A stretch of DNA of 64,000 nt from Sva-07 sp963741755 (GCA_963741755.1 CAVUJG010000022.1:83915-147914); one strand, 5' to 3'; shown: positions 17,734 to 27,151, counted from the stretch's first letter. Numbers and translations: made by a program. Notes: a model not told the origin generated them from the sequence alone.

Positions 17734-17746
17734 GGGGTCTGACCCC
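17734..17746. repeat. partial family A hairpin core
   Basis: GGGGTCTGACCCC is a perfect inverted repeat around one central base, 11 bp after the ferredoxin stop (minus strand). On the sense strand it reads GGGGTCAGACCCC, the same core and orientation as the 33-bp family A elements, but the 9-bp outer arms are absent. It may be a truncated copy or a simple terminator. Confidence 0.55.
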
Positions 17747-17757
17747 AATTGTCACGC

Positions 17758-18069
17758 TCAGCAGTACGGGTCGTTGGCGCTGAGGGGTTCGTCCCACCAG
17801 TCGTCGGGGACCGTCGTCGCCTGCCAATCGGGGTCGGGATAGATGCAGTCGACCGGGCACACGGGCAGGCATTTGTCGCAGCCACTGCACAGCTCGGGAA
17901 CGATGATCACGTCGGCGCCATGGTTGAAGATCGCCCCGAAGTGCGGGGGGCAGTGCCGCAGGCACGCGTCGCAGTTGATGCACTCGGCCATTTCGATGCG
18001 CAGCGGTACGTTCCGCCACTTCTCGTTGCGAGTCCGGGTGGCGATGCGCTCATCTCGGGTGGCGGCCAT
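17758..18069 (-). CDS. 2[4Fe-4S] ferredoxin
   Basis: A 103-residue electron carrier with two Cys clusters, CINCDACLRHCPP and CSGCDKCLPVCP, each CxxCxxCxxxCP and typical of bacterial-type ferredoxins. The C-terminal extension ends DEPLSANDPYC. The start at ATG 18069 (MAATRDERIATRT) was preferred over an upstream ATG at 18129 because the longer leader overlaps hairpin repeat family C. No partner oxidoreductase lies next to it. Confidence 0.9.
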   Translation of the reverse strand: MAATRDERIATRTRNEKWRNVPLRIEMAECINCDACLRHCPPHFGAIFNHGADVIIVPELCSGCDKCLPVCPVDCIYPDPDWQATTVPDDWWDEPLSANDPYC

Positions 18070-18108
18070 CGCAGCCGAGGGTAGGCCGTCGCCGACACTG
18101 CGCAGTAG

Positions 18109-18162
18109 CCGGAAATTCGGAGCCGACATCGCGGCCAGCGCGACATCGCCACCGAATTTCGG
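18109..18162. repeat. hairpin repeat, family C copy 2
   Basis: GAAATTCGG (18112-18120) pairs with CCGAATTTC (18152-18160); the interior holds a direct repeat of CGACATCG. The arms match the hairpin at 4166-4226 (AAATTCGG core), so the two belong to one family. It lies in the divergent gap between the ferredoxin and TetR genes. Confidence 0.55.
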
Positions 18163-18194
18163 GTGAAGTCCGTGCTCCGTCGATGACCAGCCGT

Positions 18195-18212
18195 CTTGAC
18201 CGGCGGGTCAAG
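18195..18212. promoter_or_regulatory. 18-bp palindromic operator upstream of tetR
   Basis: CTTGACC-GGCG-GGTCAAG, perfect 7-bp arms with a 4-bp spacer, ends 19 bp before the GTG start of the TetR-family gene. Size and position fit an autoregulatory TetR operator (inference). Confidence 0.65.
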
Positions 18213-18231
18213 TTTCGGTTGGACTGTCGCT

Positions 18232-18864
18232 GTGACCAGTGCCGGCGCCCCCGCGGAACGCATCGACCGCGCCGACGAGCGCCAGCACACCGAGCACGGG
18301 CTCGAACGCAAGCAGCAGCTCCTCGACGCAGCCGCCGAGTTGTTTGCGGCCCGCGGCTACTCGGCCACTCGCATCGCCGACATCTGCACCGCGGCAGGAG
18401 TCGCCAAGGGACTCTTCTACTGGTACTTCCCGACCAAGGGCGCGTTGTTCGCCGAGCTGGTCCGCACGATGCGCCTGCGACTGCGCCGCGCCCAGGGCGC
18501 GGCGATGGATCCCGATGCCAACGCCGTCACCCGCATCGCCGACGGCGCCGAGGCAAGTGTGCGCTTCATGGCCGATCACGCGGCGTACTTCGCGCTCCTC
18601 GACGTCGAGCGCAGCGACCCCGAGGTGGCCGACGTGCTCGCCGAGGGCGCCGGCGTCTACCTCGACGACGTCCGTCGTCTCGTCGAGGACGGTCAACGAG
18701 CAGGAACCATCGCCGACGCCCCCTCCGACCTGATCGCCGTCGGCGTGCTCGGCACCGTGTCGTCGTTCTCGAACTCGTACCGAAACGGTCGACTCGGCGA
18801 CGACATCACCGTCGACGAACTCGCGGTGTTCGTTCGGCGTTGGGTGCTCAACGCGCTGCGCTGA
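18232..18864 (+). CDS. TetR/AcrR-family transcriptional regulator
   Basis: A 210-residue regulator from GTG 18232. The N-terminal HTH reads QLLDAAAELFAARGYSATRIADICTAAGVAKGLFYWYFPTKGALF, the standard TetR fold; the helical remainder is the ligand-binding and dimer domain. An earlier TTG (18196) lies inside the palindrome and is less likely. The ligand is unknown. Its 3' end overlaps the frameshifted HD-GYP gene by 17 bp tail-to-tail. Confidence 0.88.
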   Translation: MTSAGAPAERIDRADERQHTEHGLERKQQLLDAAAELFAARGYSATRIADICTAAGVAKGLFYWYFPTKGALFAELVRTMRLRLRRAQGAAMDPDANAVTRIADGAEASVRFMADHAAYFALLDVERSDPEVADVLAEGAGVYLDDVRRLVEDGQRAGTIADAPSDLIAVGVLGTVSSFSNSYRNGRLGDDITVDELAVFVRRWVLNALR

Positions 18865-20618
18865 ACCGAACCTTCGCTCGCGTCACACCGAGTCGCCCGC
18901 ATCGAGCGCCGGGTATCGCGGCAACGAGCACCTTGGCGAAGGCGTCGACGAGTTCGGGATCGAACTGCGTTCCCGCACCGGACACCACGAACCTGACGGC
19001 CTCGTCACGTGTCCATTCGCGTTTGTACACACGGCGCGTCGCCAGCGAGTCGAACACGTCGGCGATCGCCACGATTCGACCCGACAGCGGGATCGCCCGC
19101 GCCCTCGAGCCCATTCGGGTAGCCCGAGCCGTCCCACCACTCGTGATGCGACCAGGCCGCTTCCGCAGCGAGCGCGAACAGATCGGTCGACACGCCCGAC
19201 AGCAGACGACGACCCAACACGGTGTGCTGCTTGACTTCGTCGAACTCCTCGACGGTCAGTGGTCCCGGCTTCATCAGCACGTGATCGTTCACGGCCACCT
19301 TGCCGATGTCGTGGAGCCGCGCGGCGAGTCGGAGGCGTTCGCACCATTCCGGCTGTTGACCTATGGCATGCCCGATTTCGGCGGCGAGGTCGCCGACGCC
19401 GCTCGTGTGCCGCGTCGTGCTGCCCCCGCGCATCTCGGCCAGCGCTGCAAGGCGCTCGAATGCTTCGAGGTGGTACGCATCGACATCGGAGTGACCGGTG
19501 GCGAAGTCGGCAACGAGACCGGAGGTCGTGAGTCTCGTGATCTGGCCGAGGTGCCGGGCGTTCTCGTTGTCGTGCGCCACCCGCACGGTCCGCATGCGGA
19601 GGTCGGCCGCGTCGGTGAAGATCTCCCGGTGGAGCGCGAAGTGACGCTCGCGATGCTCGAGGGCTTCCGACAACCGTCCGGCTTGCTTGCACGCCACCGC
19701 CAGGAGATCGTGAAGTTCGAGTTCCATCTCTCGGTGATCGGTCCGATCGGCCATGTCCAGTGCTGCGAGCAACGAGGCAATCGCTTCGTCGACGCGCCCC
19801 GTGCGCAGGGCAACGCGCCCCTCCGAGACCATGACGCCCAGTTGTTCAGAGACTGGCAGCTCCTCGCCCGATTGGGCGCGTGCCGACCAGTCCGCACGCG
19901 CCTCGGCGAAACACGCATCGGCCGCCGCGAAATCGCCGAGCGCGGCGTGTGCCTCGGCGAGATCAGCGAGCAGACTCCCGACGAGATGCGGTGCGTCGCG
20001 GCGCGCGAGCGACACCGATCGACATCCGAGTTCGACGGCCGCCTGGTGTTCGCCTCTGCGACCTCGGATGCGGGCGAGGTTGCCGAGCACCATCGCATCG
20101 ACGTCTGGCCGGGTCAGCGCCTCGTTCACGGCCAACGCTGTCTCGTAGGTCGAGATCGCCCGGTCGTAGTCGGCCATCGACTGGTAGATCGCAGCAACCG
20201 TGTGCAGGATCCGTCCCTCGTCGACGCCATGATCGGTTGCGCGGTACACCTGCAGCGCCCGCAAGCAGTGCGCAAGTGCCTCGGAGTAGTTGCTCGCCTG
20301 GTAGTGGACCACGCCGATCAAGTGGAGCGACCAGGCGAGGGTCAAGCTGACCTCGTTCGGCTCCGTCAACTCGACGGCTTCGGTCGCGAGCGCAAACGCG
20401 TACTCGGACCGGCCTCGCTGGTGGGCGATCGAGGCCAGGTGGTACAGCGCCTCGGCCTCGAGTGCCGGCTGCGTGGTCGTCCGTGCGAGCACTCGAGCAT
20501 CCAAAGCAAACTGCTGCGACTGCAGAGGGTCGAGCGTGCGGCAACGAGCAGCTTCATCGAGCAGCGATCGAACGCGCTGTTGTTCGCGCTCTTGCGCGGC
20601 TATGGCTGACTCCTGCAC
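18848..20618 (-). pseudogene. TPR-repeat HD-GYP phosphodiesterase, frameshifted
   Basis: The first 1.5 kb encode about 10 tetratricopeptide-like helix pairs (e.g. ALHHLASIAHQRG-type motifs, SEALAHCLRALQVYR, DRAISTYETALAVNE) followed by an HD-GYP domain: LRLAARLHDIGKVAVND, MKPGPLTVEEFDEVKQH, then HHEWWDGSGYPNGLEG. At about 19098 the frame shifts: the expected continuation AIPLSGRIVAIADVFDSLATRR is found in the next frame and runs to 18848. Removing one G restores the family spacing GLEG-xx-IP. Such enzymes hydrolyse cyclic di-GMP. Whether the indel is real or an assembly error cannot be told here. Confidence 0.8.
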
Positions 20619-20773
20619 CCGTGCTCCTCGTTGGCGGGTCCCCGACGGTCCGTTGGGTGACCGACCCGAAACGTAACGCGCTCGATGGTGGCGGTGCGAG
20701 AGCCAGAACAGATCTTGAACAAGTCCAGACCCGCCACCAAGGCTTGATCACTGTGCGTATCGTGATCACCGCG

Positions 20774-21667
20774 ATGCGAGCACGTCAGGGCGCGAGGAGC
20801 GTCGAACGGGGCGCGATCTGGGCGTTCATGCCCGTGGTTGCCATCCTGCCCTTCACGCTGCTCGCAATCTTCCTCGTCTGGTTGCCGTTCGGACTGACCA
20901 CCGAACTTCGCTACTGGTGGGTGGTGGTCGGCTTCTTCGCGGCGGGGCTGACGCTGTTCGTGCGGCCGATTCAAGTGCTCGTGCTCACTCCGCTGCTGCG
21001 AGCGCGGCCCGCCACGACACACGAGGCGGAGATCATCGAGCCGCTGTGGGCGCAGATCGCACAGGCCAACGGGCTGCCGGCGAACCGGTACGTGGTACGC
21101 ATCTTGCCGACCGAGGAGTTGAACGCGTTCGCCTGCGGTGGACACCTCGTGCTCGTCACAAGCTTCGCGGTGCACGAACTCACCCAGTCGCAGCTGCGCG
21201 GCGTCCTCGCCCACGAGCTGAGTCACCACCTCGGCCTCCACACGGTGGCGATCACGATCGGGCACTGGCTGTCGGCACCGGTCGTGCTGTTGGCCCGTGT
21301 CGGGTTCTTCCTCGAGAACGTCGGGACTGCGGCCGCAGGCTCGTTCGGGCAGAAGTCACCAGCGGTGAAGGCGGCCGGTTCGGTGGTCGCAGTGGCCATG
21401 CATGCACTGTCATGGGTGTTCACCGCTGCACTGCGCGGCAGCGATGCCGTTGCGAACCTCGTCGGTCACTCGTCGGAGTTCGAAGCCGACCGCCGCGCAG
21501 TTCGGATGGGTTTCGGTCGCGAGCTCGCGAGTGCGTTGCGCGAGCTGTTGGCACAGGGAACCGGGCGTCGGCCGATCGGATGGCGGGCTCGACTCGCCGC
21601 CTCGCATCCCCCGGCAAGAACGCGGGTGGCGCGCATCGAGGCGCTCATGCGTCACCCAGCGCGCTGA
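20774..21667 (+). CDS. M48-family membrane metallopeptidase
   Basis: A 297-residue zinc protease of the HtpX/Ste24 type. Two N-terminal transmembrane segments (WAFMPVVAILPFTLLAIFLVW; YWWVVVGFFAAGLTLFV), the zinc motif LAHELSHHLG (about residue 150) and the third ligand in EFEADRRAVRMG are visible. ATG 20774 was chosen (GTG 20753 is possible); a much longer frame runs antisense to the neighbour and is rejected. Probable role is membrane-protein quality control. Confidence 0.88.
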   Translation: MRARQGARSVERGAIWAFMPVVAILPFTLLAIFLVWLPFGLTTELRYWWVVVGFFAAGLTLFVRPIQVLVLTPLLRARPATTHEAEIIEPLWAQIAQANGLPANRYVVRILPTEELNAFACGGHLVLVTSFAVHELTQSQLRGVLAHELSHHLGLHTVAITIGHWLSAPVVLLARVGFFLENVGTAAAGSFGQKSPAVKAAGSVVAVAMHALSWVFTAALRGSDAVANLVGHSSEFEADRRAVRMGFGRELASALRELLAQGTGRRPIGWRARLAASHPPARTRVARIEALMRHPAR

Positions 21668-21673
21668 GCTCCG

Positions 21674-22138
21674 CTACGCCGTGATCGGGGCGGTGATGGC
21701 GTCGAGGACGGCGATCAGATCGCTCGGTGCCAGCCCGATGTCCATGCCCCGCTTGCCACCGCTGACGTAGACGGTGTCGAAGAGCTCGGCCGTCTCGTCG
21801 ATCACGGTGCGCAGTCGCTTGCGCTGGCCGATCGGGCTGATGCCGCCAACGATGTAGCCCGACGAGCGCTCGGCGACGGCGGGGTCACACATCGTCGCCC
21901 GCTTCGCGCCCACCGCTGCGGCGACGCGCTTCATCGAGAGTTGGCAGCTGACCGGGACGATCGCCACGACGAGCTCGTCGTCAGCGACGACCACCAGTGT
22001 CTTGAAGACCTGATCGTGATCGAGCCCGAGCGAGTCGGCGGCCTCGCGTCCGAAGTCGTGGAGGTCGTCGCCACGGTCGTACTCGTGGATCGTGTGGGCG
22101 ATGCCGGCAGTTTCGAGCGCAACGACCGCTGGTGTCAC
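21674..22138 (-). CDS. YbaK/EbsC-type aminoacyl-tRNA deacylase
   Basis: A 154-residue protein of the YbaK fold that hydrolyses mischarged tRNAs, classically Cys-tRNA(Pro). Motifs match: HTIHEYDRGDD, QVFKTLVVVADDELVVAIVPV with the catalytic-type Lys, and YIVGGISPIGQRKRL. Full length. Tail-to-tail with the M48 protease gene (6-bp gap). Confidence 0.93.
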   Translation of the reverse strand: MTPAVVALETAGIAHTIHEYDRGDDLHDFGREAADSLGLDHDQVFKTLVVVADDELVVAIVPVSCQLSMKRVAAAVGAKRATMCDPAVAERSSGYIVGGISPIGQRKRLRTVIDETAELFDTVYVSGGKRGMDIGLAPSDLIAVLDAITAPITA

Positions 22139-22185
22139 GCCTCCGACTGTAGAGCCGACACGAGCTCGACTTGTAGGGTCGCCGA

Positions 22186-22632
22186 GTGCGTTTGTCCGTC
22201 GATCCCTCGACCTCGCCCGACGACTACGAGTTCGCGCACCGGATCCGAGTGCGATTCGTGGAGACCGACGCGATGGGCATCGTCCATCACAGCAACTACC
22301 TCGCCTACTTCGAGGAGGCCCGCGTCGCGTACCTGCGAGCGATCGGCCATCCGTTCACCGAGTGGCGTGACGCCGGGCTCGAGTCGCCCGTGCTCGAATC
22401 GTTCGTGCAGTATCGCCAGCCGCTCGAGTTCGACGACGAGATCACGGTCCATCTCCTCCTCGCGGATGTCACGCGTGCGACGTTCCAGATGGCGTATCTG
22501 ATCACCGTGAACGACGACGCCGGCGTTGCGCGTCCGCGGGCGACCGGCGTGACAGTCCACGGTTGCGTCACCAGTGCAGGCCGCCCGACGCGACTGCCCG
22601 CATGGCTGACCGCGCTCGCCCCCGGGCGCTGA
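22186..22632 (+). CDS. 4HBT-fold acyl-CoA thioesterase (YbgC-like)
   Basis: A 148-residue hotdog-fold thioesterase. RIRVRFVETDAMGIVHHSNYLAYFEEARVAYLR contains the Asp of the YbgC/4-hydroxybenzoyl-CoA thioesterase active site. Start is GTG 22186. The next two genes (Zn-ribbon/OB-fold and thiolase-like) suggest acyl-CoA metabolism. Confidence 0.9.
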   Translation: MRLSVDPSTSPDDYEFAHRIRVRFVETDAMGIVHHSNYLAYFEEARVAYLRAIGHPFTEWRDAGLESPVLESFVQYRQPLEFDDEITVHLLLADVTRATFQMAYLITVNDDAGVARPRATGVTVHGCVTSAGRPTRLPAWLTALAPGR

Positions 22633-22678
22633 ACCGGCCGGGTCGTCGCAGCGAGCGGACGGTGGGTACGTTCGCGGC

Positions 22679-23089
22679 ATGGCTGATACTGCAACCTCGA
22701 GTCGCGTGCCGCTCGTCGACTACCTCGTGCTCGACGACGGCGACCCGCATCTCGTCGCGAACGAGTGCTCCAGCTGCGGCGCCCGATTCTTCGACCGCCG
22801 CAATGCCTGTGCGGCGTGCTTCGCCACAGAATTCCGCTCGACGAAGATCGCCACGACTGGCGTGCTGCGGACCTTCACGATCGTTGCGTTCGCCGCGCCC
22901 GGCGTCGAGGTGCCCTTCGTGTCCGGCGTGATCGACTGTGATGGCACCAGCGTGCGCGGCAATCTACGCAACGTCGACCCCGACGCCGACCACGTCCACA
23001 CCGGCATGCAGGTGAAGCTCACCACGTACTCGCTCGGCACCGACGATCACGGAACCGAAGCCGTCGGCTTCGCCTTCGAACCCATCTGA
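22679..23089 (+). CDS. Zn-ribbon/OB-fold (DUF35) acyl-CoA-associated protein
   Basis: A 136-residue protein with a rubredoxin-like zinc ribbon (CSSCGARFFDRRNACAAC) followed by an OB-fold acyl-CoA-binding domain. DUF35 proteins form complexes with SCP2-type thiolases or MaoC-like hydratases in steroid and acyl-CoA breakdown. The next gene is exactly such a thiolase, so the two probably form a complex. Confidence 0.92.
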   Translation: MADTATSSRVPLVDYLVLDDGDPHLVANECSSCGARFFDRRNACAACFATEFRSTKIATTGVLRTFTIVAFAAPGVEVPFVSGVIDCDGTSVRGNLRNVDPDADHVHTGMQVKLTTYSLGTDDHGTEAVGFAFEPI

Positions 23090-23213
23090 GCCCGACCACC
23101 CACGAACAACACCAAACCGACCACAACCGCCGAGGGAAGCGCCAGCGACGAGGCGGACGAGGCCGACCGCAACCAACCACCACCGACTGGCCGTGAGGCC
23201 GAGACAGGGAAAA

Positions 23214-24413
23214 ATGGATGACATCTGGATCCTCGGGATCAACATGACCAAGTTCGGCAAGCACACCGACCGTGACGTCGTCGACCTCGCCTCGGAGGCC
23301 GTGATGGCCGCGCTCGCCGACGGTGGCGTCACGATGGCCGACATGGGCGTCATGGCGGCCGGCAACCTGATGGGATCGGGCGGGATCGGCCAGCAGATCC
23401 AGAAGCAGGTCGGCCAGACCGGCATCCCCGTCTACAACGTGTCGAATGCATGCGCCACCGGCGCGACCGCGCTGCGCACGGCGATCATGTCGATCAAGGC
23501 CGGCGAGTCCGACATGGGCCTCGCCGTCGGTGTCGAGAAGCTCGCCGGCGTCGGTCTCCTCGGCGGTGGTGGCCGAGCGAAGAAGGACGGCAACGAGTGG
23601 GAGCCGCAGGGTCGTTTCGGTGCGGTCACGTCGACCGACGGACGCATCGGAACCGACACGATGCCCGGGGTGTTCGCCCAGGTCGGCATGGAGTACGGCC
23701 ACAAGTACGGCGGTGCCGACTTCGAGCTGTTCGCGAAGATCTCCGAGAAGAACCACGCTCACTCCACGCTCAATCCGCTCGCTGCCTACTCGAAGCGCTT
23801 CACGCTCGAGGAGATCATGGGCGACATGATGATCGCCTACCCGAACACCCGCCCGATGTGCTCCGCCAACTGCGACGGCGCGGCGGCTGCGGTCGTGGTC
23901 AGCGGCGCAAAGCTCAAGACGTTGTCGCTCGAGCAGCAGCGCCGTGCGGTCAAGGTGTCGGCGTCGGTGCTCACGTCCGATCCGTGGCAGGAGGCCTGCC
24001 AGGTGCTCCCCGACGTCAACACGCTCACCCGCAATGCGGCGAAGACGGCGTACGAAGCTGCCGGCATCGGTCCGGAGGACCTCGACCTCGTCGAGTTGCA
24101 CGACTGCTTCGCCACCGCCGAACTGGTGCACTACGACAACCTCGGCCTCTGCGACGAAGGCGGCGCCGTCGACTTCTTCAACTCGGGTGCACCCTGGCGC
24201 GACGGCGCACTGCCGGTGAACGTGTCCGGCGGCTTGCAGTCGAAGGGCCACCCGATCTCCGCTACTGGCATCGCCAACATCTGGGAGGTCTGCCATCACC
24301 TCCGTGGTGAAGCCGGCGACCGGCAGATCGAAGGCGCGAAGGTCGGCCTCGCCCACGTGATCGGCCTCGGCTCGGCCTGCGGCGTGCACATCCTCGAGAA
24401 GTCCGCCGCCTGA
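23214..24413 (+). CDS. SCP2-type thiolase / acetyl-CoA acetyltransferase-like protein
   Basis: A 399-residue thiolase-fold enzyme. The active-site Cys is in VYNVSNACATGATAL, a His in GGLQSKGHPISATG and a second Cys in GLGSACGVH near the C-terminus. ATG 23214 follows AGGGA at good spacing. It lies 124 bp downstream of the DUF35 gene, the usual partner for lipid-transfer-type thiolases, which act in retro-aldol or thiolytic cleavage of acyl-CoA side chains. A family A hairpin follows 16 bp after the stop. Confidence 0.93.
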   Translation: MDDIWILGINMTKFGKHTDRDVVDLASEAVMAALADGGVTMADMGVMAAGNLMGSGGIGQQIQKQVGQTGIPVYNVSNACATGATALRTAIMSIKAGESDMGLAVGVEKLAGVGLLGGGGRAKKDGNEWEPQGRFGAVTSTDGRIGTDTMPGVFAQVGMEYGHKYGGADFELFAKISEKNHAHSTLNPLAAYSKRFTLEEIMGDMMIAYPNTRPMCSANCDGAAAAVVVSGAKLKTLSLEQQRRAVKVSASVLTSDPWQEACQVLPDVNTLTRNAAKTAYEAAGIGPEDLDLVELHDCFATAELVHYDNLGLCDEGGAVDFFNSGAPWRDGALPVNVSGGLQSKGHPISATGIANIWEVCHHLRGEAGDRQIEGAKVGLAHVIGLGSACGVHILEKSAA

Positions 24414-24429
24414 CCGCCACCCGGCGGCT

Positions 24430-24462
24430 GATTACATCGCGGGTCTGACCCCTGATGTAATC
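24430..24462. repeat. 33-bp palindromic element, family A (copy 1)
   Basis: Arms GATTACATC/GATGTAATC flank a 15-bp core containing GGGTC-T-GACCC. It lies between convergent genes, and starts 1 bp after the stop of the minus-strand SDR gene. On that gene's sense strand the core reads GGGGTCAGACCC. Also 16 bp after the thiolase stop, so it could terminate both. Confidence 0.9.
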
Positions 24463-24463
24463 G

Positions 24464-25201
24464 TCACATCTTGAGGGTGGCGCCGCCGTCGACGACGAAG
24501 ATCTCGCCGGTGGTGTACTTGTTGCGCAGCAACGCGAGGACGGCTTCGGCGCAGTCGTCGGGGGTGGCCGACCGGGGCACCGGAGCCATCGCCGCGATCG
24601 CTGCGTGCATTGCATCCCAGTCCTCGGTCCACGGTGTCGCAACGAGACCGGGAGCGACCGCGTTGACCCTGATCGGGCCGTAGCTCTTCGCCAGCAGCAG
24701 CGTCATCTGATTGAGCGCCGCCTTGGTCATCGAGTACGCCATCGACGAGCCGACCGGTCGCAGCCCGGCGATCGAGGTGATGTTGACGATGTTCGCGTCG
24801 TCGGACTTTCGCAGGTGGGGGATCGCCCGCTTGGTGAGCCACCAGGTGCCGAACACGTTGACGTCGAACGTCTTGCGGAAGATCTCGTCGGTGAGGTCCT
24901 CGAGTTGGTCGTGTGGGATCGAGGTGGTCCAGCCGGCGTTGTTGATCAGGAAGTCGAGCTGCCCGTAGCGCTCGATGGTCTCGTCGATCAGTGCGTGGGC
25001 TTCGTCCTGATTGCTGATGTCGGCGCGCACGTAGCACGACTCACTCGGCAGCGACGCCGAGACCGCCTCACCGGCCTCGACCGACGACGACGAGTTGACC
25101 ACGACCGTGGCGCCGAGCGCGGAAAGCCGCCGCGCGGTCTCCTCGCCGATGCCACTCGACGATCCGGTGATGATGGCGACACGGCCGCTGAATTCACTCA
25201 T
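24464..25201 (-). CDS. SDR-family oxidoreductase
   Basis: A 245-residue short-chain dehydrogenase. TGSSSGIGEET (residues 12-22) binds NAD(P), NNAG lies near 91, and Ser...YSMTKAA is the catalytic motif near 155. Ends GGATLKM. It differs from the SDR at 57-806 in sequence and probably substrate. Convergent with the thiolase gene, separated by the family A element. Confidence 0.92.
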   Translation of the reverse strand: MSEFSGRVAIITGSSSGIGEETARRLSALGATVVVNSSSSVEAGEAVSASLPSESCYVRADISNQDEAHALIDETIERYGQLDFLINNAGWTTSIPHDQLEDLTDEIFRKTFDVNVFGTWWLTKRAIPHLRKSDDANIVNITSIAGLRPVGSSMAYSMTKAALNQMTLLLAKSYGPIRVNAVAPGLVATPWTEDWDAMHAAIAAMAPVPRSATPDDCAEAVLALLRNKYTTGEIFVVDGGATLKM

Positions 25202-25234
25202 GGCTCGGACCGTACTTGGTGCGGCCCCGAACGC

Positions 25235-25699
25235 TCAGCCCGTGCGGTCGGCTGGAGGAACGACAACCACCGGACGGTCGCAATGGTGCACGACATGGTG
25301 GCTCGTACTGCCGAGTGCCAACTCGTCGCCGACACCGCGCGAGCCGACCACGACGAACGAGGCATCGAGCCCGGCACCCATCTTCATCAGCACGTCAGCG
25401 GGGCTGCCGTACACCAGCTCGGCGCGCCAGCGGAGCTCGCGGTCCGCTGCGAGCGCCGCGCACCACTCGAGTCGAAGCATGCGTTCGAGGTCGTCGCGAT
25501 GCCCCTCGGACGGAACGTGTCGACCCTCGATCACCGTCATCATCCCGATCGCGTGGAACACCGCGAGGTCCAGGTCGAAGCGCCGGGCGATCTCGGCGGC
25601 CGTCGCCAGCGCCCGCTGTGCGTTGCTCGAGCCGTCGACGCCCACGATCACGGGGCCCGAGCTGATGATGCTGCCGGGAGAAGGATCGGAGTCGGCCAT
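25235..25699 (-). CDS. universal stress protein (single UspA domain)
   Basis: A 154-residue UspA domain: VIVGVDGSSNAQRAL at the N-terminus and VVVGSRGVGDELALGSTSHHVVHHC near the C-terminus, which is the ATP-binding G-x2-G-x9-G(S/T) pattern in slightly modified form. Start ATG 25699. First member of the stress island. Its own promoter shares the 25-bp gap with the divergent MBL gene. Confidence 0.9.
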   Translation of the reverse strand: MADSDPSPGSIISSGPVIVGVDGSSNAQRALATAAEIARRFDLDLAVFHAIGMMTVIEGRHVPSEGHRDDLERMLRLEWCAALAADRELRWRAELVYGSPADVLMKMGAGLDASFVVVGSRGVGDELALGSTSHHVVHHCDRPVVVVPPADRTG

Positions 25700-25724
25700 C
25701 ACGCATGATCCTAGAGTCGGTGTC

Positions 25725-27125
25725 GTGACCACCTTGCAATTCCTCGGCGCAACGGGCACCGTGACCGGCAGCCGCTTCCTGGTGCGCACCGAGCGAGCCA
25801 CCGTGCTGATCGACGCCGGGTTGTTCCAGGGAGCCAAACGCGACCGTCTCGCCAACTGGGAGCCGTTCCCGATCGATCCAGCCGAGATCGACGCAGTGGT
25901 CGTGACCCACGGCCACATCGACCACAGCGGCTGGTTGCCCGGACTCGCCCGCGACGGGTTCACCGGGCCGATCTTCGCCACCGCTGCCACCTGCGAGCTC
26001 TGCGAGATCCTCCTCCCGGACGCGGCGCACCTCCAGGAGGAACAGGCCCGGTTCGCCAACGAGCGCGGCTTCAGCAAACACCATCCGGCACAGCCGCTCT
26101 ACACCTCTGAGGACGCAGACGCTGCGATTGCGCTGCTCGAAGGCGTCGAGTTCGACAGCCCGGTGGAGGTCGCCGCCGGCGTCGTCGCCCGATTCATCCC
26201 GGCCGGCCACATCCTTGGTTCGGCCAGCGTGCACCTGACGATCACCGACAACGACCGCACCACCACGCTGTTGGCCAGCGGCGACCTGGGCCGGGGCAAC
26301 CATCCGCTGATCCCCGGCCCCGGTGTCCCGCCCGCCGCACGAACCGTGCTGGTCGAGTCGACCTACGGCGATTCGCTGCATCCGGAAGAGTCCGCCGAGA
26401 TCGACGAGTTCGCCGGTGTCGTGAGTCGAACCGCCAAGCGCGGCGGGATCGTGCTCATCCCAGCGTTCGCCGTCGATCGGACCGAGGTGTTGCTGACCGT
26501 GCTGCGCGAGTTGATGACCGCAGGCCGCATCCCGACGCTCCCGGTGTACGTCGACAGCCCGATGGCGCTACGAGTCCTCGACGTCTACCGAGCAGCGATG
26601 CGCGCGGCGAACCCGCTCGAGTGCCATCCCGTTCCCGCCGACGCCCCGTACGACCTGTTCGATCCCGGCGGAGGACTTCACGAGTGCCCGTCGGTCGAGG
26701 ACTCGAAATCGCTGAACGAACTGACGGCACCTGCGATCATCATTTCCGCGTCGGGGATGGCCGCCGGCGGCAGGGTGCTGCACCACCTGGCACGACTGTT
26801 GCCGGACCATCGCAACAGCGTCGTGCTGTGCGGATTCCAGGCCGCCGGGACGCGAGGTCGCTCGCTCGCCGACGGGATCCGGAGCGTCAAGATGCTCGGC
26901 CGCTACGTTCCGGTTCGAGCCGAGGTCGACGTCCTGCGGTCATTGTCGGTACATGCCGACGCCGACGGCCTGCACCGCTGGATCACTGCACTCCCCGAGC
27001 GCCCGGACACCGTCTTCGTCATTCACGGCGAGCCTGATGCCAGTGCCGCCCTTGCTGCACGTCTCGTCGACGACGACATCAACGCCGTTGTGCCAACGCA
27101 GTTCGAGGTCGTCACGCTCGACTGA
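25725..27125 (+). CDS. MBL-fold RNA-specificity (beta-CASP-like) metallohydrolase
   Basis: A 466-residue metallo-beta-lactamase-fold protein with beta-CASP and RMMBL domains. Metal motif THGHIDHSG (about 58-66), later Asp/His ligands (AGHILGSAS, ASGDLGRG), beta-CASP IIISASGMAAGGRVLHHL and the RMMBL-like HADADGLHRWI/VFVIHGEPDA tail match the Ysh1/KHR-type RNA-processing subgroup. Start GTG 25725. In related actinobacterial dormancy loci such enzymes accompany USPs; its RNA target is unknown. Confidence 0.9.
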   Translation: MTTLQFLGATGTVTGSRFLVRTERATVLIDAGLFQGAKRDRLANWEPFPIDPAEIDAVVVTHGHIDHSGWLPGLARDGFTGPIFATAATCELCEILLPDAAHLQEEQARFANERGFSKHHPAQPLYTSEDADAAIALLEGVEFDSPVEVAAGVVARFIPAGHILGSASVHLTITDNDRTTTLLASGDLGRGNHPLIPGPGVPPAARTVLVESTYGDSLHPEESAEIDEFAGVVSRTAKRGGIVLIPAFAVDRTEVLLTVLRELMTAGRIPTLPVYVDSPMALRVLDVYRAAMRAANPLECHPVPADAPYDLFDPGGGLHECPSVEDSKSLNELTAPAIIISASGMAAGGRVLHHLARLLPDHRNSVVLCGFQAAGTRGRSLADGIRSVKMLGRYVPVRAEVDVLRSLSVHADADGLHRWITALPERPDTVFVIHGEPDASAALAARLVDDDINAVVPTQFEVVTLD

Positions 27126-27151
27126 ACGGCCCGTGCCCGCTCCACCACTGC

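Noticed and set aside
18183..20609. Long plus-strand open frame (about 800 codons)
   Set aside because: It lies antisense to the TPR-HD-GYP gene and across tetR, has no recognisable domain and shows the Arg/Gly-rich composition of a high-GC shadow frame.
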